From an uncultured Collinsella sp. (lineage in GTDB: Bacteria > Actinomycetota > Coriobacteriia > Coriobacteriales > Coriobacteriaceae): a stretch of DNA of 5,334 nt. The stretch is taken from positions 1-5,334 of the forward strand of contig USNX01000100.1 in NCBI GenBank assembly GCA_900556205.1. The letters are read 5' to 3'. A program made the position numbers and the translations under genes. Of this stretch, positions 1-3,476 are shown in pieces. How positions within the stretch are numbered: the first letter of the stretch is position 1; each line of letters begins with the position of its first letter. The notes under the pieces were generated by a model. The model ran no database searches, was not told the origin of the DNA, and was given only the letters and a program-made list of their open reading frames with translations.

Positions 1-65
1 TCCTGCGCCTGGTCGCCGCGGCCGAAGCGCTTGGTGAGCCCACGCGTCTCGAGCATGTAACCCAT
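1..65 (-). CDS. ABC transporter ATP-binding protein, N-terminal fragment
   Basis: Only the first 21 codons are in the window; the gene runs off the left edge. Read on the minus strand it starts MGYMLETRGLTKRFG, the typical opening strand of an ABC ATPase (hydrophobic-E-x-x-G-L-T-K-R-F-G), which precedes the A-loop and Walker A in this family. Those motifs are outside the window. The ATG at 65-63 is preferred because AAAGGA (minus strand, about 73-78) sits 7 bases upstream; the second ATG at 56-54 is too far from it. Proteins of this type energise export or uptake at the cytoplasmic membrane, often of peptides or drugs, together with a membrane permease that would be encoded further left. The divergent TetR remnant at 261-362 is the sort of local repressor often paired with such exporters. 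The substrate cannot be told from this fragment. Confidence 0.8.
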   Translation of the reverse strand, partial: MGYMLETRGLTKRFGRGDQAQ

Positions 66-260
66 GGGTTTATCCTTTCTCTTCCGGGCACGCGGGCCGA
101 GCCACCGTGCCCGCGCGCCTTACCTTTCGGGTTCACCATCCATGATGGGGCGCGTTTCTAACGAAGCCGTAACGGCCGTTGGGCTCTTTTGGCACCAGCC
201 CTTCTCGACCCGTGCGCCACTCATGGTGTGTTTATCGCGATAACAAGGACGGAGGTGCCC
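66..260. promoter_or_regulatory. Divergent ABC/TetR intergenic control region
   Basis: This 195-base region lies between the minus-strand ABC ATPase start and the plus-strand TetR start. It holds several dyads: CGGGCAC (85-91) with GTGCCCG (107-113), in the ABC leader; CCATC-CAT-GATGG (136-148); the 10-base palindrome AACGGCCGTT (171-180); and the 12-base palindrome TTATCGCGATAA (232-243). Both promoters should lie here, but I could not pick convincing -35/-10 pairs. I see no gene in it; a minus-strand reading frame across it has no family resemblance. Confidence 0.5.
232..243. promoter_or_regulatory. Candidate TetR operator palindrome
   Basis: TTATCGCGATAA is a perfect 12-base palindrome ending 7 bases before the GGAGG ribosome binding site of the TetR remnant. 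TetR-family repressors bind short palindromes in the region shared with their divergent target gene, so autoregulation through this site is a reasonable guess. Chance occurrence is possible, and the regulator itself is now truncated. Confidence 0.35.
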
Positions 261-362
261 GTGGCACGCAATAAGTACCCGGAGGAGACGGTCGAGAAGA
301 TTCTCGACGTTGCCGAGCGGCTCCTCGTGGAGCGCGGCTACGAGCACACCACGATGATCTGA
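261..362 (+). pseudogene. TetR-family regulator, truncated to 33 residues
   Basis: A GTG start at 261, with GGAGG at 251-255 five bases upstream, opens a frame beginning MARNKYPEETVEKILDVAER and continuing to GYEHTTMI. This is the N-terminal helix and the beginning of the helix-turn-helix of a TetR-family repressor, where family members continue into the DNA-recognition helix (typically GLSKGAIYHHF). Here the frame ends at TGA 360-362, just before the recognition helix, so DNA binding and the whole ligand domain are lost. The bases that follow do not resume TetR in any frame; instead they resemble a restriction specificity protein. The gene was presumably the repressor of the divergent ABC transporter, and its loss could leave that transporter unregulated (inference). 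The family call is firm; a functional 33-residue product is unlikely. Confidence 0.85.
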
Positions 363-511
363 AGAGCAATACGCTAAATCGAAAAAGGCAAACCCTGGAG
401 ACGTGATTTTCGCCATAACGAGCGAGAATATCGAAGATGTCTGCATACCTTTGGCGTGGGAAGGTGGCAGGCGTAGTTTCAATCGAAGCTGCGCCTGCTG
501 CTATATATGGG
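361..511 (+). pseudogene. Type I restriction specificity subunit (HsdS) internal fragment
   Basis: From 361, in the frame of 364, the translation reads EEQYAKSKKANPGDVIFA then ITSENIEDV and PLAWEGG. The pattern Y-x-K-S-K-K, P-G-D-V-I-F-A, T-S-E-N-I-E-D-V, then hydrophobic-A-W-x-G is characteristic of the target-recognition part of many HsdS proteins, which set the DNA specificity of type I restriction-modification complexes. There is no start codon or ribosome binding site, and no conserved central repeat or second recognition domain. At about 464 the resemblance seems to move to another frame (VAGVVSIEAAPAAIY, 464-508), suggesting a frameshift; that second part is less certain. It lies immediately after the TetR break and ends against the YjdF remnant on the opposite strand. 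Recognised from memory of the family; no hsdM or hsdR is present in this window. Confidence 0.55.
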
Positions 512-523
512 TCGATGGCGGTA

Positions 524-804
524 TCAATGACCGCGATGCTTCTGTTTGCGCTTCAGTTTTCGCTGCTCGAAGCGCGCCGCTTGGGGTTCTTCGCGGGCTT
601 GCTCGCCTCGGTCGGATCGTCACCGAAGAACGCGAGCTTCTCCCATTTGCCGACGACGAGCTGCAAGATCTCCTCATCGGACGGCTCCGTGCCGAAGACA
701 ATGCGGGCGACGCCGTACCTTCCGTCCTCGACATGCTCCGCCAGCCCGACCCAGAATTGGCCGTCGTGATATACGGTCAGGGTGGACGACACGCTGATCT
801 GCAT
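524..804 (-). pseudogene. DUF2992 / YjdF-family protein, internally deleted and frameshifted
   Basis: The minus-strand ATG at 804-802 has the strong site AAAGGAGGAA (811-820) just upstream. Translation gives a YjdF-type N-terminus: LTVYHDGQFWVGL (about residues 9-21), then VARIVFGTEPSDEEI (about 32-46) and KNPKR (72-76). Family members continue with a basic, glutamine-rich middle and end in a KQKHRG-like tail. Here the frame instead ends at 553 after 83 residues. In the next frame, from 577 to the TGA at 526-524, the missing tail appears: ARFEQRKLKRKQKHRGH. Head and tail are thus joined at about 575-579 with the middle removed and the frame changed. A repaired product would be about 93 residues, against roughly 130-160 for the family. 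In Firmicutes yjdF is controlled by an azaaromatic-binding riboswitch; the protein's own function is unclear. The upstream extension of this frame to 1002 is not part of the gene. Confidence 0.8.
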
Positions 805-925
805 GACTGGTTCCTCCTTTATGTAGATGACCATGCAGAGAAGGGACAACCAAGGAGGCAGGTTACTGATGCGGACATCCGCACGCCCACGACTACCCGA
901 CGGGGACTGTGTTTTCATCTCTGGT
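805..925 (-). promoter_or_regulatory. Structured leader of the YjdF-type gene with anti-Shine-Dalgarno
   Basis: About 120 bases separate the predicted transcription start (near 925) from the ATG at 804. On the minus strand the ribosome binding site AAGGAGG (813-819) has an exact complement, CCTCCTT, at 852-858, so a 7-base-pair hairpin with a loop of about 32 bases could hide it. A second dyad, TGCGGA-CA-TCCGCA (870-883), lies upstream, and TTGGTT/AACCAG offers an alternative pairing around the same site. Such mutually exclusive pairing fits translational control by a riboswitch, and yjdF genes are known riboswitch targets. I do not recognise the yjdF-motif consensus here with confidence. Confidence 0.35.
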
Positions 926-931
926 GCCCGC

Positions 932-960
932 ATCGTAGCACGCGCGGACGCGCCCTTCAC
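932..960 (-). promoter_or_regulatory. Candidate extended -10 promoter for the YjdF-type gene
   Basis: On the minus strand GTGAAG (960-955) and TACGAT (937-932) are separated by 17 bases, and TGC immediately precedes the -10, giving the extended form TGnTACGAT. The -35 is a weak match to TTGACA. The position predicts a leader of about 120 bases before the gene. Computed by eye only. Confidence 0.4.
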
Positions 961-1018
961 CGCTGCCGACATGGCGGGATCGGGATTCGCCTCTCGATGC
1001 ATCCTTGAACATATTGCC

Positions 1019-1065
1019 TTCCCGGTTTCGAAACTTTAGAAATATTCGAGTTTCGAAACCGGGAA
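1019..1065. repeat. 17-base-arm inverted repeat containing two GTTTCGAAAC dyads
   Basis: Arms 1019-1035 and 1049-1065 are perfect inverted copies, separated by a 13-base AT-rich loop (1036-1048). Each arm contains the 10-base palindrome GTTTCGAAAC (1025-1034 and 1050-1059), so the element is also two identical operator-like sites 25 bases apart. Neither side has a T-run, which argues against an intrinsic terminator. It lies between the YjdF remnant (minus) and the flavodoxin gene (plus), upstream of both. It could be a double operator, a recombination or transposition scar, or a stable RNA hairpin. I know no regulator with this exact site. Confidence 0.8.
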
Positions 1066-1100
1066 TGTGAACACGAACGAAAGGCGTGATCTGCGGGCGA

Positions 1101-1130
1101 TTGAATAACTCCATCCGTTTTGGTTACAAC
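1101..1130 (+). promoter_or_regulatory. Weak candidate promoter of the flavodoxin-family gene
   Basis: TTGAAT (1101-1106) and TACAAC (1125-1130) are 18 bases apart; each matches four of six consensus positions. This would start transcription near 1137 and give a leader of about 38 bases. It lies downstream of the 1019-1065 dyad, which would then be an upstream site and not overlap the promoter. Confidence 0.3.
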
Positions 1131-1174
1131 GAAATGTGTGCCGCGCGTCTGCGGCATGAAGGAGGGAGATTTCT

Positions 1175-1705
1175 ATGAATATCGTTGTGTTGAGCGGCAG
1201 TCCACGCAAGGGCGCCAATACCGACACCATGGTCGAGGCGTTTGCCGAGACCGCGCGCGAGGTCGGCCATACGGTCGAGGTCATCCGCGTTGCCAGTAAA
1301 AAGATCGCTGGTTGTCTGGGATGCCAGTACTGCTTTGCCCATGAGGGCGCCTGTGTGCAGAAGGACGACATGGCCGACGTGATCGAGTCACTGAAAGGCG
1401 CCGACATGGTTGTCTTCGCCTCGCCAATCTACTGGTTTGATATCACCGCGCAGGAGAAGGCCGCCATCGACCGCCTGTACGCCTTCGGCGCCACGGGCTT
1501 CCCGTTCACCAAGACGGTCCTTTTGCTCGATAGCCACAGCGAGGGCGTCTATGATGCGGCGATCGCTATGTACAAGTCCGCATGCGCGTACTGCAAGTGG
1601 GAGGACCAGGGTATTGTCACCATCAGCGGTATGACCGAGCGCGGCAGCATGGCCTCCTCGCCCAAGTTGGAAGAGGTGCGAGAGCTCGCTCACAAGCTCG
1701 CCTAA
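1175..1705 (+). CDS. Flavodoxin-family / NADPH-dependent FMN reductase, iron-sulfur flavoprotein-like
   Basis: A complete 176-residue protein with GGAGG at 1161-1165, nine bases before the ATG. It begins with the flavodoxin-fold beta strand and phosphate loop IVVLSGSPRKGANTD (residues 3-17), which binds the FMN phosphate. The second flavin loop is FASPIYWFD (81-89). Cysteines 47, 50, 53 and 60 form C-x2-C-x2-C-x6-C, within the compact C-x2-C-x2-C-x4-7-C pattern of iron-sulfur flavoproteins (Isf), where it binds a [4Fe-4S] cluster. Two more cysteines (137, 140) lie near the C-terminus. There is no signal peptide or membrane segment, so it is cytosolic. The likely role is NAD(P)H- or ferredoxin-linked electron transfer or reduction of quinones, nitro compounds or oxygen species in an anaerobe; the substrate is unknown. 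Many relatives with these cysteines are annotated only as NAD(P)H-dependent oxidoreductase, so cluster binding is an inference. It appears to be a single-gene transcript. Confidence 0.9.
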   Translation: MNIVVLSGSPRKGANTDTMVEAFAETAREVGHTVEVIRVASKKIAGCLGCQYCFAHEGACVQKDDMADVIESLKGADMVVFASPIYWFDITAQEKAAIDRLYAFGATGFPFTKTVLLLDSHSEGVYDAAIAMYKSACAYCKWEDQGIVTISGMTERGSMASSPKLEEVRELAHKLA

Positions 1706-1715
1706 GGGCAAGAAG

Positions 1716-1787
1716 AACGCATGGCAATCGGTGTTGGTGGAAAATGCTTGCTATCCTTACCAGGAGGAATGCTGATTGCCATGCGTT
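1716..1787. repeat. Long hairpin, 14-base arms with 44-base loop
   Basis: AACGCATGGCAATC (1716-1729) and its perfect inverted copy (1774-1787) lie 11 bases after the flavodoxin stop codon. In RNA, UGGUGG (about 1735-1740) could also pair with UUACCA (1757-1762) through G-U pairs, extending the structure. No T-run follows, so it is not a standard terminator, though it may protect the 3' end of the flavodoxin mRNA. The right half overlaps repeat copy A (1757-1793). Confidence 0.65.
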
Positions 1788-1793
1788 GATGCT
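1757..1793 (+). repeat. Direct repeat copy A flanking the ATPase module
   Basis: This 37-base segment, starting TTACCAGGAGGAATGCTGAT, matches 3331-3366 at 30 aligned positions with one single-base gap. The two copies have the same orientation and bracket the antisense ATPase remnant and the intact ATPase gene. Copy A is also the right arm of a strong hairpin; copy B has only a six-base remnant of one (ATGGCG with CGCCAT). It may be a small dispersed repeat or a boundary of a mobile unit. Confidence 0.6.
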
Positions 1794-1814
1794 TCTGCGG
1801 ACAATTCCGGCGTG

Positions 1815-1991
1815 CTAAAACGCCTTCTCGTTCAAGAATTTCCTGAACGCGGGAATGTCAAAGCCAACGAGACCACGCCCGCGCTCTCCAATGACGCCGT
1901 CCTCGAGGAGGCGGCGTTTGTACTGGCTTGCGTAGTTGCTGGCGACGCCCATGCGATTGGCTATTTTCGAGACCCTGCTGGGGCCGGAATC
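1815..1991 (-). pseudogene. C-terminal winged-helix fragment of an ATP-binding protein
   Basis: On the minus strand about 58 residues read from DSGPSRVSKIANRMGVASNY through ASQYKRRLLEDGVIGE and GRGLVGFDIPAFRKFL to the stop TAG at 1817-1815. The order helix, recognition helix (SNYASQYKRRL), then a beta wing (GRGLVGFDIP) and a terminal helix is the winged-helix tail seen at the end of many bacterial and archaeal-type AAA ATPases in Actinobacteria. No ATPase core is present: upstream sequence on this strand runs into the inverted repeat and promoter of the divergent ATPase gene within about 20 bases. It therefore looks like the surviving 3' end of an older ATPase gene whose front was replaced. 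A small stand-alone winged-helix protein is less likely, because no start with a ribosome binding site is visible. Confidence 0.6.
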
Positions 1992-2010
1992 GAACAGAAG
2001 ACTGAGGGTG

Positions 2011-2037
2011 AAAATCGGGAGTTCTATTCCCGATTTT
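2011..2037. promoter_or_regulatory. Inverted repeat overlapping the ATPase -35 box (candidate operator)
   Basis: AAAATCGGGA (2011-2020) and TCCCGATTTT (2028-2037) are perfect inverted arms around a 7-base spacer. The last two bases of the right arm are the first two bases of the -35 hexamer TTGACC (2036-2041). A protein bound here would block RNA polymerase, so the arrangement fits a repressor operator. The AAAA...TTTT ends also resemble a small bidirectional terminator, which could stop transcripts arriving from either side. Confidence 0.6.
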
Positions 2038-2064
2038 GACCGATTTAGGTTTGTGCGAGATAAT
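2036..2064 (+). promoter_or_regulatory. Sigma-70-type promoter of the AAA ATPase gene
   Basis: TTGACC (2036-2041) and GATAAT (2059-2064) are spaced by exactly 17 bases, each matching five of six consensus positions. Transcription would begin near 2071, leaving a leader of about 18 bases that contains the ribosome binding site. This is the best promoter in the window and shows that the ATPase gene carries its own expression signal. Confidence 0.75.
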
Positions 2065-2088
2065 GAACTCCGAACAGGAGGCGATTCT

Positions 2089-3297
2089 ATGTACATCGAG
2101 CGCGAAATTGAACAGACGATAGATTCGATGCTGGGGCAGGGAAAAGTTGTCCTGGTGACCGGGGCGCGCCAAGTTGGGAAGACGACGGTTCTCAAGCAAC
2201 ATCTGGGCGACCGATTCGACTATGTTTCGATGGAGAACCCGCGGGATTATCTTCTTGCAAAAGAGGATGCCGCCCTGTTTTTCGAGTCTCATGATCTGCC
2301 GATCATCATCGATGAGATTCAGCGCGTGCCTGAGCTTTTTTCTCCGGTGAAGTGGGTTGTTGATCAATCAGAGGAGAAGGGTCGAATCGTCCTCACGGGA
2401 TCCCAGACATATCACCTCATGAAAGGGGTGAGCGAATCTTTAGCGGGGAGGATCAGAATCTTGGAGATGTCCTCTCTAAGTTTGCGAGAGCTCGTTGGCG
2501 GTTCCCAGAGTCCTCGTCCGTATATCCCCAAAAGGATTTCCTTAGCATCTAAGATGTCTTCGGGAAATATTTGGAACATCATCCATAGGGGTTCGATGCC
2601 CGAACTGCAAGACCAGAATATCGATTGGGACTCCTATTATTCCGACTACGTTGCCGCATATCTCGAACGCGATGTTCGCGATCTTGTAAACGTGAAGGAT
2701 GAGGCGAAGTTCTACAGCTTTATGGTCGCGTGCGCAGCGAGAACGGGGCAACTGTTGAATGCCACCGATATTGGAAACACCGTTGATGTCGACCGTAAGA
2801 CGGTAAAGGCTTGGCTCTCGGTTTTGCAGGCGTCGAACATCGTTCGGATTGTCGAGCCCTTTTGGCCTAATGTCGATAAGCGTCTGACCAAGACCCCAAA
2901 GATATTCTTCATGGACACGGGCCTTGTTTGTCATCTTACGAGATGGATAACGCCGGAGCAATTGCGCAACGGGGCCGCGGCGGGGCATATATTTGAGACG
3001 TTCGTTGTCTCGGAAATTTTGAAGAGCTTTATGAATGCGGGGAAGAGCCTTCGTGATGTATGGTTCTACCGGGATCAAAAGAAGCGCGAAATCGATTTGC
3101 TCATCCAAGAGGGTCGTATCTTACATCCCGTCGAGGTAAAGATGTCTGCTACGGTGGGTAGAGACGCGGTGAAGAACTTTACCTGTCTTGAAGGCCTTTC
3201 TGGCTATGAGATTGGCTTTGGACACGTTGTCTGCCAAGCTCCGGAACCATACCTCATTACTAAGGATGTCCAGGCGGTCCCGGTGTGGTGCATATGA
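2089..3297 (+). CDS. AAA-family ATPase with DUF4143 C-terminal region
   Basis: A complete protein of 402 residues, the usual length for this family. The ATG at 2089 is chosen because AGGAGG (2076-2081) lies seven bases upstream and the family pattern starts here; the frame stays open back to 1936, but that part has no resemblance. Walker A is GARQVGKTT (25-33), Walker B is IIIDEIQ (72-78), a sensor-like LTGSQ is at 102-106 and SLAGRIRI at 117-124. The DUF4143 region holds YLERDV (191-196), a winged-helix-like stretch (about 211-257) and FFMDTGLVCHL (273-283). The C-terminal fold looks like a PD-(D/E)xK nuclease: E303 and E309 in FETFVVSEI, D336 in REIDLLI, and E349-V-K351. The protein is cytosolic. 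Family members are widespread, often in many divergent copies, and their role is not settled; ties to DNA processing, mobile elements or defence are proposed. Composition is more AT-rich than the flanking topoisomerase gene, suggesting transfer. No cognate antitoxin or partner is adjacent. Confidence 0.92.
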   Translation: MYIEREIEQTIDSMLGQGKVVLVTGARQVGKTTVLKQHLGDRFDYVSMENPRDYLLAKEDAALFFESHDLPIIIDEIQRVPELFSPVKWVVDQSEEKGRIVLTGSQTYHLMKGVSESLAGRIRILEMSSLSLRELVGGSQSPRPYIPKRISLASKMSSGNIWNIIHRGSMPELQDQNIDWDSYYSDYVAAYLERDVRDLVNVKDEAKFYSFMVACAARTGQLLNATDIGNTVDVDRKTVKAWLSVLQASNIVRIVEPFWPNVDKRLTKTPKIFFMDTGLVCHLTRWITPEQLRNGAAAGHIFETFVVSEILKSFMNAGKSLRDVWFYRDQKKREIDLLIQEGRILHPVEVKMSATVGRDAVKNFTCLEGLSGYEIGFGHVVCQAPEPYLITKDVQAVPVWCI

Positions 3298-3330
3298 TTT
3301 ATGTAGCAATGGCGCGGTCTTGATTGATGG

Positions 3331-3366
3331 TTACCAAAGGATTGCTGATCGCCATACGTAGTTGCT
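3331..3366 (+). repeat. Direct repeat copy B flanking the ATPase module
   Basis: Thirty-four bases after the ATPase stop codon, this 36-base segment beginning TTACCAAAGGATTGCTGATC aligns with 1757-1793 at 30 positions with one gap. The most conserved core is TGCTGAT-n-GCCAT-n-CGT. The copies are diverged, so either the event that made them is old or they belong to a degenerate repeat family. Confidence 0.6.
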
Positions 3367-3398
3367 GACATTGTCGTCTTTGCCTTGCATGTCTAATG

Positions 3399-3440
3399 GC
3401 GGGGCCCGGAACTCAGTTTTTACTGCGCTCCGGGCCCCGT
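3399..3440. terminator. Bidirectional hairpin terminator between convergent genes
   Basis: GGGGCCCGGA (3401-3410) pairs perfectly with TCCGGGCCCC (3429-3438), extended by one C-G pair and a G-U outside. An inner CAGT-tttt-ACTG stem (3414-3425) sits inside the loop. It lies between the ATPase stop (3297) and the topoisomerase stop (3477), where a shared terminator is expected. There is no clean U-tract after either arm, so termination strength is uncertain. Confidence 0.6.
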
Positions 3441-3476
3441 AGGTTTGTGGCTTGGACCAGCTCTACTGCCGTCGTC

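Noticed and set aside
553..1002. 149-residue version of the YjdF-type frame
   Set aside because: The family N-terminus and the strong ribosome binding site both place the start at 804; the upstream 66 residues look like translated leader and promoter.
403..1008. Plus-strand open frame of 201 codons
   Set aside because: Only its first part (to about 470) has family resemblance, as an HsdS fragment; the rest is the antisense shadow of the YjdF-type remnant and its leader. No ribosome binding site precedes the GTG.
1019..1065. The dyad as an intrinsic terminator, LexA box or CIRCE element
   Set aside because: No T-run on either side, and both adjacent genes point away. The half-sites do not match the Gram-positive SOS box (GAACnnnnGTTC) or CIRCE (TTAGCACTC).
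1890..1916. GC-rich dyad ACGCCG...CGGCGT with CCTCGAGG inside
   Set aside because: The arms are interrupted, and it lies within the coding remnant of the winged-helix fragment, where such pairings are common in GC-rich DNA.
1936..2088. 51-residue N-terminal extension of the ATPase
   Set aside because: It crosses the inverted repeat, promoter and ribosome binding site of the gene and is antisense to the winged-helix remnant; the family starts at the ATG at 2089.
2542..3108. 188-codon minus-strand frame inside the ATPase gene
   Set aside because: No family resemblance or ribosome binding site; it is antisense to a strongly conserved coding sequence.
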